Shown piece after piece: positions 12,431 to 24,367 of a stretch of 64,000 bases of DNA. The stretch covers positions 11,070,501 to 11,134,500 of the forward strand of contig OY821775.1 in the NCBI GenBank assembly GCA_963682175.1. Reading direction: 5' to 3'. Both the position numbers and the translations under genes were made by a program. Each line of letters opens with the position of its first letter. Position 1 is the first letter of the stretch. The notes under the pieces are model-generated. The model saw nothing but the letters and a program-made list of their open reading frames with translations, had not been told where the DNA came from and searched no databases. The stretch comes from Triglochin maritima (taxonomy: Eukaryota > Streptophyta > Magnoliopsida > Alismatales > Juncaginaceae).

Positions 12431-12796
12431 GAAGTGTTGAGCCAGTTAGTCTGAGTGTGGATCGAGTTAGTTGGAGTGTGGGTCGAGTTAGTTGCAATGT
12501 TGAGCGAGTTAGTCTGAGTCTGGATCGAGTTAGTTGCAGTGTTGAACGAGTTAGTTCGATAAGAGCCTTACTGGTCGAACGGAACACAATTTCCAGTCGA
12601 ACGGAATACAATTTCCGGTCGAACAGAACACATTTTTCTGTTGATCGATGTGTCTGGATCGAGTTAGTTGGAGTGTTGATAGAGTTAGTCCGAGTCTGAA
12701 TCGAGTTAGTTGAAGTGTTGAACAAGATAGTCTGAGTCAGGATCTAGTTAGTTGGAGCGTGAATCAAATTAGTCCAAGTATGGATCGAGTTAGTTG
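12431..12796. repeat. 21-bp minisatellite, right block
   Basis: This continues the array after the diverged A LTR. It includes a short stretch (about 12570-12650) of GGTCGAACGGAACAC-like units, also seen at 6300-6400 and near 7010. Confidence 0.88.
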
Positions 12797-13167
12797 ACAT
12801 TCATATAATTAGTTGAAAAAACAGATAGCAACTTTGGAAAAACAAAGGGGTCATGACTTAAAAATAAAATTGACTTTTGAACTCCTTTTTCGTTGAAGTT
12901 GAGAGACTTTTATGACTTCGAATTAATTTCCTCTTGTAGAAATTTTTAAAACTACGCCCTCGCCCTGTATGGTTGTACCTGGCAAAAATAGTATTTTGAG
13001 AATTAATTGAACTATGATCAAACTTTTATCTTCCCATCGGAGAAAAATATTTTGTCGCATAAACTTTTGGATGTAGAAACTTATTGTTTGTAATTAAAAT
13101 TAAGATTTTTTTTCGGACAAAAGATCCATTTTAACATTAATTCCAAACGACTGTATAGCATGTACCT

Positions 13168-13375
13168 AGGGCTGTCAAATCGGGTCATGACACGAAATTC
13201 GAACCCGAACACAACTCGAAATTTTTGTGTTCGAGTTGATCTATTTCGGGTTTTGTGTAATTCGTGTCGACACGAACGACCCAAATTGTATTTCGGGTCG
13301 TGTTCGGGTTTACCTTATTCGGGTTTCGTGTAATTCAGGTTGACACGAAATACACGAAATACCCACCCATATATA
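13168..13375. repeat. Dispersed CGGGT-rich repeat, hAT-like end
   Basis: It starts with TAGGGCTGTCAAATCGGGTC, a start typical of small plant hAT-derived repeats, and continues with alternating CGGGTT and ACACGAA segments that can fold back. The matching right end and a target duplication were not found, so it may be truncated. Confidence 0.5.
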
Positions 13376-13980
13376 TATGTTTTAAAAAAAACCTAACCCT
13401 ATCAAACTCCATCTCATCTTCTCGCAGCCGACACCAACCTCTCCCCTTCCAACACCAACATCTCCTCCTCCAACGCCACCATCTCCTCCCAGCCGCTGCG
13501 CCATCCCTCCTTCTCCTCAACACCCAGTCCAACACCCATCTCCTCCTCCTAGCCGTTGCGCCAGTGTTGCGATGAAGCTGGAGCAACCAGCTGGAGCAAA
13601 TGGGAGCCACCTTGTAGCTTGAAGCTTGAGTGTCATCCGAGGAGATAGATCTCTTGGATTTGCTGGTCATAAAAGAATTTACCGGATGGGTCTACTTTAT
13701 TTTATCATTTTACTTATGTTTGAAATCTTTTAAAATCTTTTAAAAAGTCACCGGATGGGTCTGATGTTGGGCCTTCCCGTTAAAAGTCCCTTATTATGGA
13801 ATCTTCTGCAATTTTTAGTATTATTTTAATATCTTTTTAACGTGACTAAAGTAACAAACTCCAAAAAAACCGTAGTGAAGTGTAAACTGTATAGCAAAAG
13901 AAAAAAAGTAAATCTATCTGTCTAAAATTAATATTTTGGAATGTTTTTAACGAGTAACTGCTTCTAATACAAATCATTAA
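13376..13980. other. Intergenic, CT-rich then AT-rich
   Basis: 13380-13560 is rich in ctcctc/accaac and gives arginine-rich or proline/leucine-rich open frames on both strands. No known domain is seen, and this is not called as a gene. The remainder is AT-rich. The last 8 bases, ATCATTAA, are the left target duplication of the next MULE. Confidence 0.5.
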
Positions 13981-16372
13981 CGACGGTTACTATATGTCGC
14001 CCGCGAATTACTTAAATCGTCTACGTCAATTACCATTTGGTCATTCACTTTCTATTTAATTCTAAAATGGTCACGTCTCTTAAAAGAATTCTCATCTCTC
14101 AATTACACCCACTCTACAAGTACCAACACCAAAGAAATGTCTGGAGAACCGTCTGAATCCGGCACGCTAAGTCTAAAAAATAAAATAAAGTCTGGCTAGG
14201 ACGCCCCCCAAAGGGGAGGGCATTTTGCTTGGGGGGCATTTTTTGCAGATGCTTGGGTTTTTAATATAAAAAATCTTGAATTTATAGGCTGTGTTATTTT
14301 AAATTATTTCAAGTTCCGTTGCAAGATTTCGGTGGTGACGGGGTGGTTACAATAAGCTTTTTATAAGTCATGAAATATTTCCACCATACGAGGACGCTAT
14401 AAAATGGGCGAAACAAGTCGCCATCGGAGCTGACTTTTTTTCGGTGGTATCCTCCTATAAACCACAACGAGATGGTCAGACAAAATGTTTGAGATGCGAT
14501 CACAGAAAGGAAATGGAAACTCGGGATATGGATACCGTAGTACGGAAAGACACGAAAAAGAAGGGATGCGGATGTCGTTTTTTGATAAAGGTGGTCGAGC
14601 GACTGGAGCGTGATGGATGATTCTTAGTTACTGATAGTTCAAATGGTCAGCACAACCACAACCTTGTTGTTTTTCCAGAGGGTCACTGGCAGATCAGCGG
14701 TTTTAATCTTGTGGCCAAGAAAATTGTTCGTGATATGACTGAGGCACAAACGAAGTCGCGTAACATATAGTTTGCCGTAAAGGAGAAATTACCGAAGGAC
14801 AATCCGAATCAGAGACACATTTATAACCGTAAAGATTACATAAGGAGGGTGAACTCTAAAGACAGGAATCTTGCTCAGCAGTTTCTACATCATGCACTGC
14901 AGTATCAGTACTTGCATTGGATTATGATCGATGAAGAAACTAATGTTGTCACTCACGCGTTCTTGGCACATCCGACGTCACTACGAATTGTAGGGTCGAA
15001 AACGCTCATTCGGCTCTGAAAGATTGAATCACTTCATCAACTGCAACTCAGTACATTATTTTCGATCGCGTCAACGCGGCTATTGAAATGCAGCTTACGA
15101 ATATTCAAAACTTTCTTGAGGATTCAAGACGTCGAAATTACATTAACTTTGATCTGCCTCTATATCAACATCTAAATGGTCGAACTTCCTATTACTGCTT
15201 GTCATTGTTGAGTCAGGAGGTTAAGAGAATGAATGACTTAAGTGATCAAGTTAAAACTCGTTGTGGGTGTGTTGTTCTGACTTTACATGGGATTGAGCAT
15301 GTACCATCCATGAAGGATCTAGACCACGTCATGCAACATGATCGTCATCTCTCCAAAAGGCAGGTGGAAAGAGTTTGTGTTAGGTTGTCACCGCTACACA
15401 AACACAGATATCAACGACATGTCAACGTAAGTGAGCATGATTCAAGGCAAGTGACCAAATCTGATAGCAGCAATGGTCTTCGTGATATCGACACTCAAAA
15501 CTGACCGCCAACTCTGCAGTGTAGTACATGCTCTGTTTCGATTATGACACTTCAGAACCTTCCGATCCTCGGCCGTTCAAATGCGTCTAGCGATGTGACC
15601 CCCAAAACTAGGAATCACGCTCCAATCTATAGGACCACCGGGCATCATGTCAGTCAAGATCCAAGTATCGTCATCAACTCTCTTCTTTTTATGAGTTCGG
15701 GTCTCCACAACGCACGAACTGGTATCGCCACACACAAATCTATACCATCTTTGCCCTTCCGAACTATATACTCAGCAGCAAAAAAAAACTACCATGTCGC
15801 CCTTGTCCTCTACCATACTCCTCCTCCCGCTCCAACTCCAACTCATACCACCCATCATCGTCACCTCATCGTCAAAAATGTCATCATCATCAAACAAGTC
15901 ATTATGTGTCTGATGATGACGTGAACTATCTCTCTCACTCCTAACCGAAGCAGATATACTACGGGTATGTGAATGACGATGACCTGAATTCTCTTCATAA
16001 GGTCTCACAAAGCGAAATGATGTTGATTTTCCTTTTAATTAAGTTACTAAATTTGCAAAATTACTAATTATTAATAACTGATTACCAATTACAAATTAAT
16101 TAAAAAGGGGGGGCATCTTCCGAAAATGTCTCCCCAAAAAAATAGAGGTAGAAATTTTACTGTAATCGAATGAGAAGATTGATGAGGAGTTTCGTCGGCA
16201 CATTTTCTGCTCTCCGAGAATTATTTTTTTGTGGTTGAAATTTGATATTTGGAGGAAAATGAAGAAAGTGGTTGTGGGAGAGTGGAATGAAAAGATAAAA
16301 AAAAAAAGAATGACAAAATAGTAATTAACACAGACAATTTAAGTAATTTACAAACAACATTTAGCGGTTCAC
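13981..16372 (+). mobile_element. Mutator-like element (MULE), defective
   Basis: Terminal inverted repeats of about 60-70 bp share ATTACTTAAATCG and a tTTACCAtTTtGTCATTC-like inner part. They are flanked by ATCATTAA at 13973-13980 and 16373-16380; MULEs normally make about 9-bp duplications, so one base may have mutated. Inside are a G/C-rich subterminal GACGCC-type repeat (about 14190-14250, with a counterpart near 16105-16140) and a broken transposase on the plus strand. Three related copies lie elsewhere in the window. Confidence 0.82.
14309..15504 (+). pseudogene. MULE transposase remnant, catalytic core deleted
   Basis: Conceptual translation on the plus strand, across stops and frame changes, gives recognisable MULE parts in order: an N-terminal piece (VPLQDFGGD), a FAR1-like zinc-binding region (CLRCDHRKEM ... 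KKKGCGCRF ... NGQHNHNL), the segment ETNVVTHAFLAHPTS, and then directly VENAHSALKD and the open frame 15088-15504 with the distal CGCVVLTLHG motif. In intact MULE transposases the DDE core lies between the HP and VE(S/N)AH segments; here that part is missing. In-frame stops occur near 14618, 14768 and 15017, and the terminal PCAC-type residues are lost. It cannot make an active transposase. Confidence 0.78.
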
Positions 16373-16380
16373 ATCATTAA

Positions 16381-17182
16381 AAATTAAGAAAACCCCTTTT
16401 AACATTAATCATCAGAATCAAAAAAATTCCATTCCAAAATATTATATTAGTTCAGATTTACTCCGGTCAAACTGTCAAACAAAGCAAAGACGCAGAGGAC
16501 AAACCCATGTGTAGGTATCAATAGTACTGCGCAAGTTGACATGCCTTTCTCATCTCCCAACACTCTCTCTCTCTCTCTTCCCTCCAAAACAAAAAAAGGA
16601 CCATTTCAATTCACGTACCTAATCAGCAAAACAAGCATAGTTAACGCTTAACAGTACTTAACAATTTCATCTCCCTACCCTTTTACCATTTAATCATTTA
16701 TTAACCAGTAAATTTTGCAGAACAAAATGTAACAGTACTTACGTTACATAACGCAGAGTTTGTTTCCCTCTCTCTCTACTCTACTCCCTCGCGTGGATGC
16801 TTGGAAGACACACCTCTCTCTCTCTCTAAAAAAAATCATTTTTTGTCCCCATTCCAAGTCACATGCCCATAGAACCTCCCCCAAGCATGCTACAACACAC
16901 TTCGTAACAGCACCACTATTTCTCTCCCTTCCCACTCTCACCACACACAAAACATTCCACCCAATCCGCCCGACCGAACCCTTCACACCATCCCCATTTC
17001 AGCACCCAAAGAAACCATAACAATCCATGTCCATGTTCTTGTCCTGTCCAGCTCCTCTTTATCTTCCCGCCAACCAAACGAGGAAGCAAATCATGCTCTC
17101 TTAACCCCAAAACCTCCAACTTAAAACTAGGGTTTGGAAGAAAACCCAACTGCCTCAGCAAGATCCGACCTTTCCACCACCA
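16381..17182 (+). promoter_or_regulatory. Upstream region and CT-rich leader of the kinase gene
   Basis: Between the MULE and the start codon the sequence becomes gene-like. There are CT microsatellites at about 16562-16580 and 16810-16830, which are common in plant core promoters and 5' leaders, then a C-rich, AT-poor stretch up to the ATG at 17183. No clear TATA box was found. The transcription start cannot be placed by sequence alone. The MULE ends about 0.8 kb upstream of the ATG, so its insertion may have changed the distal promoter. Confidence 0.5.
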
Positions 17183-19757
17183 ATGGGGTCTTTGTTCCGA
17201 ACCCTAACGACCCTTTTGGTGGTTTCGTCAATCGTAGCCGTTTCGGTCTCCGAACCGGTGGAGGACAAGAAGGCTCTGCTGGAGTTCATCTCCGGAATCC
17301 CTCACAAAGCCCTCAACTGGAACGCCTCCACGTCCCCTTGCACGGCTTGGAACGGCGTCAGTTGCGACCGGAACCAATCCCGAATCGTGGCCGTCCATCT
17401 CCCAGGCGTGTCCCTCAACGGCCGGATCCCTCCCAACACCCTCTCGCGTCTTTCGGGGTTACAAATCCTCAGCCTAAGATCCAACGGCCTTGATGGGCCC
17501 TTCCCGGAGGACTTCTCCAATCTGACGGCCCTCACTGGACTTCACGTCCAGTTCAATTCCTTCTCCGGCCCTCTGAAGTTCGATTTCGCCGCCGCGTGGT
17601 CGAATCTCACGGCGCTTAACTTGTCTTTCAACTCCTTCAATGGTACCATTCCTGACTCAATTTCTAAGTTGAGTTCGCTTACTATTTTGGATCTCTCCAA
17701 CAACTCCTTCACCGGTGGAATCCCTGATTTCCGGCTTCCAAACCTTAAAATCCTTAATTTGGCTAACAACAAGCTGAAAGGAGTCGTGCCGGAGTCTTTG
17801 CGGAGTTTCCCTCATTCGGCATTCTCTGGAAACTTATTGTCCCCATTGCCCCCGTCCCCGCCTTCGGCACCGTCCCCGGTCGCTAGTAAGCCCCGCGGTT
17901 CGCGGAGAATTTTGAATGAGTCTGTTATATTGGGTATAATTGTCGGGGGTTGTGTGCTTGGATTTGTGGCGATTGCTATGTTATTGATCCTTTGTTTTAC
18001 GAAGAGGAAGCAGAAAGGCTCTATTGCCGGGAAGATAGGCAAGGGAGATAGGTCGCCGGAGAAGGCGATTTCTTCTATCCATGATGGTGACAATCGGCTC
18101 GTGTTCTTCGAGGGTTGTGTCTTCGACTTTGACCTTGAAGATTTGCTTCGAGCGTCTGCCGAAGTGATTGGCAAGGGGATGTTCGGGACGACTTATAAGG
18201 CAGCATTGGAGGACTCGACGATGGTTGTCGTGAAGAGGCTTAAGGATGTGGGTGTTGGAAGGAGGGAATTCGAGCAGCAGATGGATGTGGTGGGGAGGAT
18301 TAAGCATGAGAATGTTGTCGAGCTCAGGGCATATTACTACTCCAAGGATGAGAAGCTCATTGTTTACGATTACCATAGTTTGGGGAGTGTCTGTGCTATG
18401 CTGCATGGTATGATCTTACCTTAATTTCTCTTTATGATTTGCTTTTATGAAAATATAATCTGCTAATATGAATTTGTAGATGCTAATTTGTTGTAATTTA
18501 TCCTAGAGAAACATGTTGCCACCTTAATAGATGATGCTTGTGAGTTGCAAGGGGAATCTGTCTATTGAATTGTTTATTCTGTCATCTATGTTTTTTAAAT
18601 TATTAGTTGATAGCTTTACTGAGTAGCACATAAAATTATTTATTGTTCTGTTGTAAAGATGAAATGATCCTCAATAACTTGCTATTCTTAAGAGGTTATG
18701 TTTCATATGCTTTGCTATTCTAGAACAAAGTACTCAAATTTTCCAATATGACTTCTAAAAGGATGTTTAGATAAAAAATATATTTTAGATAAAAAATATA
18801 TATTCCCTTCGAATACCATTTCCCCTGGTAATATGCTTGAAAGATTTATGGTGTAGACTTTTATTTTCATATAGTGGGGGCTGTTCTGGCTGATGTTTTT
18901 TCCATTGAAGAATTTGATACTGCTGTTTAAGTTATTGTGTTTTCTTGATCGATTTTTAGAAGCCCGTCCTATATAACAAAGTAGTGTGTTTTTTTTCTTA
19001 TTTTCGGACTCGACGGTGGGGACATAAAATATTGCTTCGTCACACAATTTTCGTAAATATGATATCTTTCATGTTTCTCTCAAAATCTTTAGGGAAAAGA
19101 GGGGAAGATAGGACCCCTTTAGATTGGGAGAGCAGATTAAGAATTGCAGTTGGAGCTGCAAGAGGTATTGCCCACATCCACACGCAGAATTGTGGCAAAT
19201 TTGTTCATGGCAACATAAAATCCTCAAATGTGTTTCTCAACCACCACCTGAACGGATGCATATCTGATACCGGCTTGTCTACCTTGATGAACCCTATGAT
19301 CTCTCCGATATCCCGTTCCGCTGGTTACCGTGCTCCAGAAATTTCAGATGTACGCAAGGCAACTCAAGCATCTGACGTCTACAGCTTTGGGGTGCTCCTC
19401 CTCGAGCTTCTTACTGGTCGATCTCCAATTCAGGTGATTGGGGGTGGTGATGAAATCATCCACTTGGTTAGATGGGTCCAGTCGGTCGTCCGTGAGGAGT
19501 GGACCGCCGAGGTTTTCGATCTTGAGCTAATGCGGTACTCAAATATCGAAGAGGAGATGGTTGAAATGCTGCAGATCGCCATGTCCTGCGTCGTAAGAGT
19601 GCCTGATCGAAGACCAAAGATAACAGACGTCGTGAAGTTGATTCAGGGTGTCAGAAAGTTGTACACTGGAAACCGGACCTCGTCGGAAGCCATATCGGAG
19701 GACTCGGGTACCCCGACCCCGCAACAGGGGCAAGCTTCATCCTCTTATGCGAGTTGA
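17183..19757 (+). CDS. LRR receptor-like kinase (LRR-III type, probably inactive kinase)
   Basis: The coding sequence is 17183-18407 joined to 19093-19757, giving 629 residues, close to its Arabidopsis relative At4g23740. Parts in order: signal peptide (about 1-23), LRR N-terminal domain with the pair of cysteines at 53 and 61, about five to six leucine-rich repeats (66-215), a Pro/Ser-rich linker (218-240), one transmembrane helix (about 247-272), a basic stop-transfer stretch, and a kinase domain (about 327-597). The glycine loop GKGMFG (330-335) and the VVVK lysine (351) are present. The HRD motif is HGN (447-449), without the catalytic Asp, and DFG is DTG (467-469); GYRAPE (486-491) is kept. 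Subfamily III receptors commonly share these changes and act as pseudokinase co-receptors at the plasma membrane. The ligand is unknown. The reading frame has no lesions. Confidence 0.95.
18408..19092 (+). other. Intron of the LRR kinase gene (685 bp)
   Basis: The donor is ATG|GTATGA at 18407/18408 and the acceptor is CTTTAG|GGAAAA at 19092/19093. The intron splits the Gly codon 409 after its first base (phase 1), joining LHG to KRGEDRTPLDW. This is the usual intron site in LRR-III kinases, between kinase subdomains V and VI. The exon 1 frame would otherwise stop at 18424 after four extra residues. Confidence 0.93.
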
Positions 19758-22700
19758 GTCATCACATAATCTTACCAAACCAGCCTTGTCTTTCTTTTCA
19801 TCACATGTTTCGTGTAGCAGTTCTCACATGCAGATTGCATGAGCCATTTTAGTAGTTGCAATATTTGTAATAGCCTTGTATTTTATCCCAAAACAACTCT
19901 GTTTGTTGTTGACGCTACATCTAACAATGTGGTTAGATTTTTTTTATATAAAAAACCCAATGTGGTAAGGTTTTTCCAGAATCTTTTTCCATCTTTGACC
20001 GAACCTCAGTATAGGTTCACGATAAGATGATTCTAAGTTTTTGGATGCCAGTTGGAATCAAATTTGCTTCAATTTTAGAATTAAAATCTAATTATCAAAT
20101 TGTGATCCGAAATGGATTTTAAGATTTCTTATTGAAAAAGGTGAATTATTTGCATCAAAATTAGTTCGAGAGGAATGTTTTGAGTGGTCAAATGTAAGTG
20201 GTGAAAGTCACAAATATGTATATATATTGTTTAGTCAATAACTTAACAACTCTAGCTGTAAAACATCCAGAAAGCAAAGGAAGTCATGTTGAAGTCAAAT
20301 AAGTTAGGTTTACCTAATCTCGTCTTTCAAATTATTTTCCTAAGAAGATCTCCTTAATGATTTGTTGTGTCAGATAATCCAAAAATATATCATGTTCTTT
20401 AGCAGCTTTGGTTGGCAGTTTTGTTTGTGTTGTCTTTACCTTTTGTTTTTCTCCAACTTGTTCGTGGTTTCTTTACTGGGGCAAATTGGACCCCAAATTG
20501 CAGAGTTTCAGCTTTAGGGTCTCTTCGCTCTCTTTTGGCAGCTCTTTGTTGTGGACCTCATCTGGATTTCGGCCTTTTCTTTCAAGATATCATTTGCTTT
20601 TTTTAAATCTCAAGGAAGAATGTTATGAGTGCTTTGATTGTGTTTCAAATATAATTGTTTGAGAACTTATTTTTGATTTTTGAAAATTAAAAACGATTCA
20701 AAAGAAAATTCCTAGACTTGTGGACCTATTATTGGATCCACAAATATGGCCTATGCCCAATGGAAAACTTAACTTTTGATATCTACAAGTCTAATTCCGA
20801 CCGAGTAATTGACAAATAATTGCTTGGTCGACTTTCTTAGAACTTGTTTTGAATCCTTGACAAGCTTTGAGATTCCTACAAGACTTTAAAACGGGAACAA
20901 AAAACATTTGAGCTTATAGACTAGATAGCTTCTGGTCCTTGACCCGACTGACTGAGCACCGAATTTAAGTCCCAAGCCGGACGCGAACTTCGCCTGGTCC
21001 ATCATCCGAATAGTATGGACTGGATTTTTTTCCAAAACATTTTAGATCCTGGACTTCTGTGGATTGATTAGAGATTCGGTGCAATTTAGGCCCCGCCCAT
21101 GAGTAATGGAATACTATAATGGTAATTGGTAAAGAGTTCAAACCCATATTACAATGCACCATCAAAAATATATAGATTGTGGGTATTTGTCGGCCTATTA
21201 AGAACTGCGAAAGAGATCCGCCCAGCCCATCAGAATAAAAATTTGTCAAAAATATTAAATATGATATGTGTTTACTATTTTACATTCTGTAACATAAGCA
21301 ATATAAGAATTTAAGATGGAAGTTTGACGATCACACACATGTCAAATCTTAAGGAAAGGTAATTGATATCTTAATAGGATGAGTATTGGTAAGTTAAGTG
21401 TGGTGGTGGAATGCCAGGTTAATCCAAAGTGAAACGATTAATAAAAATTCTGTAAATTCGTAAGTTAACTACTATGCGACGACAACTTCAAATTGATGTA
21501 TTTTTCTACCTAAGGTCTCGAAATCACATTGCTTTACTTCAGTCTGATATTGCAACTATCTTCTTCTGAACATCATGGTTTATCTACTGCTCTACTTCAT
21601 CTGGTCCAAATCAATGACAATGAAACACATGAAATTGTGGACATATATGTTACAGAAAACTCCTACGTTAGAGGATTGTGGACATTCTTTTGGATTACAA
21701 GTTGTAGTGTCTATTCAGACCTCTATTCATTAACAATTGATTTTGAATTGGATACTTGCACTTTCAACATGATATTAGAACAAAAACACACAATGACATC
21801 GACAATTTTAAGTTTTTTACTAGGTACGAACACGTGTTATGTGCGGTTGGTTCAATAATTGAACAAATATGAGTTTGGTGCAAAATATAGATGTCTACGT
21901 GTCTTTAGAAAAATAATGTAATTTCCTTCCACTTATACTTTATGCTAAAATGAGTTACGGGAAATGAAATTCACATTTTCCGAATCACCAAAACAGAAGA
22001 TATAATCTCAATTTGATACTCAATATTCTCTTATTCCAACCAAGAAAGGAAAACAAATCTATTAGAAATAATAGGTGGATGCTCAAGACCATTTTGTACC
22101 ATAACTTGGTTATTCATGAAACTCCTTAGTGATAAGCTGTCATTACCCCAAAAAAGATAAATTAGGGAATAAAAAAAAATACTCAATTTACAAATAAAGA
22201 AATTACTAATGGAGGACATCTGTAACCTAGAATAAGAGAATACAAAGAAAACATTTGACTAAGGAGATTAGACTTGCACTATTTGGCACTTGTTCTATAG
22301 AACAGGGTTGGAATAATTAACTTTGATTAGAACAAACCTGAGGTAGATTCTCTTGCTATCTCCTTCTTCCACCAATAATCATAGAGGTGCCCAACCGGAC
22401 TCCCTAGTCTAGTAGAGGGCCAATCTTCGTTCGGCCGGAGGAAGCCTTCTTCACATGCCTCTGTTACCTTTTGGAAGGCTCGTATTATTCTCTGAAAGAT
22501 GTAGTAGGATTGTCATGTTTTGTTCCCTAAAAACTCCAAAATCTATATCATCATGTTGAAGTTGATATCCCAAACTCAAAATCAAACCAAAGCATCACAT
22601 CCATCATTACTTTCGACGTATCAACGAATCTTCAAAAACCTGAACGGCAAAAAATAACAAAATAAAGTTATAAACCACCACTTACATACAAAGCAATGAC

Positions 22701-23590
22701 ACTTTTAGCAGAACAATGTCAATGTTGTATTTCTAGAAAAAATCTGAATTTCTTTGCTCTGGAAATAAAACTCCAATATTCTATATTATTTCTATTCCTT
22801 CTAAAGCAGAAGAAGACCAGCCAGTTCAACCAGTTAAATCAATGCTCGGTCAACCTACCAGTCCGATCAATACTAAACAACTCGCATTTCCAGTTTGATT
22901 GTGTGAGCCCATGGCAGTTCAACCGGAAAACCTAGCATTTATCTGCAAATTTAACTATTGAGCTGACAATAAAAAATGGTGTATTCGGTAAATATCATAT
23001 TACCAGCATATTGAACTCAAACACATTGTCTTATTGGTTAGGTCAATTGTTAAATCCATATTGAAATCAAACACACCAATTTAATGGCCAACTTAAACGA
23101 AACACTCTATATTAGGAACGGTAAAACAATATTTACGTAGAAACATCACATGTTTTAAAATAAACAAATATTTATGTAGAAATATTATTACAATAACAAA
23201 CATTGAAAGCTACTTTTATTGCAAAAGATAATTATTAGATATGCAAATTTACTCTTCTCCGTCAATGCATTCTGACTCCCGAGATGAGTCCGAGTTTCTC
23301 TTAATAAATTAAGCAATCAAGATCAGGTTTTCTCAAACCCTCATGGTATTATTTCTAAAAGAATATTATTTATATTGGTATTTCATATCTTATATTTCCT
23401 TTTACAGACATGTAATATTTTAATATAATATTCTTCTTGAAGATATGTAATATTACCACATGGGTATTTCATATTTTGATTTATTTAAATATAATGAACA
23501 AACAAATATTAATATTTTGAAGTATAAATATTTTTATTATTAGCAAGGGCTTATACATGTGTGTCAAAATATCATAGTTGGATGAAATTG
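19758..23590. other. 3' flank of the kinase gene and intergenic DNA
   Basis: The first 200-300 bp are probably the 3' UTR: T-rich, with TTGTATTTTAT-like polyadenylation-type sequence near 19877, but no site can be fixed. The rest is AT-rich. Open frames at 20408-20662 and 21529-21858 have no recognisable domain, no homologous neighbour and no gene-like composition. A stretch at about 20960-21120 is less AT-rich but was not identified. Confidence 0.5.
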
Positions 23591-23696
23591 CATACAACCA
23601 GAGGCGGATGCAGCATTGTGCCACGTGGGGCACGTGCCTCGCCATTAAAAAAATAAATTTCAAATTTCTTTTTAAATGGAGAAATACACTTCATTT

Positions 23697-24367
23697 ATGA
23701 CTAAATTTGACAAGAAGATTTCAAATATAGATGAAAAATATGTTTTTCCGGGAAAATGATGTTTCGAGGTAGTAGTCCACAAGTGACAAATCTTCATTAT
23801 TTTCGAGTTGAAAATTTTCTAAGCGTCTTTGAACTCCAATTGCAAAAACTTGAAAATATGTTAAAAAACGTAAGCAAAGAATCACTTGTTTGTATGTCTT
23901 GTTTCAATTTCGTTAACTGGTTTTCTTCTTTTGACAAAAGGAAAAGGAACTTGGTCTGATTTGCTTAATTCTATCCTAATGAATTTTCAAGTGCCCAATT
24001 GATATTATTTGAATATTCACTTGACAATTTCATTGTTGACATTCGAAATGATGAGAGATTTTGGAATATGAAGAATCTTAGTGAGCTTTCTGTGAAACTT
24101 GTTAAGGCAAACAAGTATGAAACTTATTCAAATGTCTACTTACTATTGAAGTTGATGCTACTTCTTCCCGTTGCAACGACATGTGTTGAAAAAATATTTT
24201 CTGGATTGACTCTAGTGAATTAAAGATAAGTTGCGTCATAGCATGAGAGATCAAATATTGCATGATTATTTAGTTATTTATCTAGAGAAAGATTTAATTT
24301 TTGGTATTAACATGAATGCTATTATAAATCAGTTCCAAAATTTGAAAACTCGTCAAGAACAATTGTA
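23697..24367 (+). pseudogene. hAT transposase remnant (dimerisation region)
   Basis: An open frame at 23999-24223 contains DNFIVDIRNDERFWNMKNLS and then LLLKLMLLLPVATTCVEKIF, the pattern of the C-terminal dimerisation region of hAT transposases of the ZMYM1/TTF-type plant family. It is followed, after stops, by a degenerate tail (NIAxLFSYLSRE). Upstream, 23697-23760 can encode the start of such a protein (MTKFDKKISNIDEKYVFPGK), so most of the centre is deleted. About 100 bp further upstream (23600) is CAGAGGCGGATGCAG, resembling the left end of plant hAT elements. The right end was not found. It is inactive. Confidence 0.72.

Larger units (their letters stand above)
6053..12938. mobile_element. 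Inverted-repeat-bounded element with minisatellite core
   Basis: About 85-90 bp at the left end (from about 6053) matches the reverse complement of the right end (to about 12938). Both read TACAA, then GGAAA-TTAATTC, a cAAaac-like stretch, and end near AAGTCAT. The arms are clearly related but not identical, and no clean target duplication was found, so this is an old element of uncertain class (MULE-like or foldback). Inside is a 21-bp minisatellite, interrupted by two solo LTRs at 7295-8750 and 8802-12430. No transposase is present. Between the left arm and the repeats (6300-6400) lie CGGTCGAACG-type motifs. Confidence 0.65.

Noticed and set aside
13335..13670. Arginine-rich 111-residue ORF on the minus strand
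   Set aside because: It is the complement of a CT-rich low-complexity stretch; no domain and no conserved start.
18984..19092. Upstream in-frame ATG making exon 2 of the kinase a separate gene
   Set aside because: The sequence before 19093 is intron; the junction LHG-KRGEDRTPLDW restores a continuous kinase domain with consensus splice sites.
20408..20662. 84-residue Phe/Ser/Trp-rich ORF
   Set aside because: T-rich composition alone explains it; overlapping frame 20412-20606 is equally open; no domain seen.
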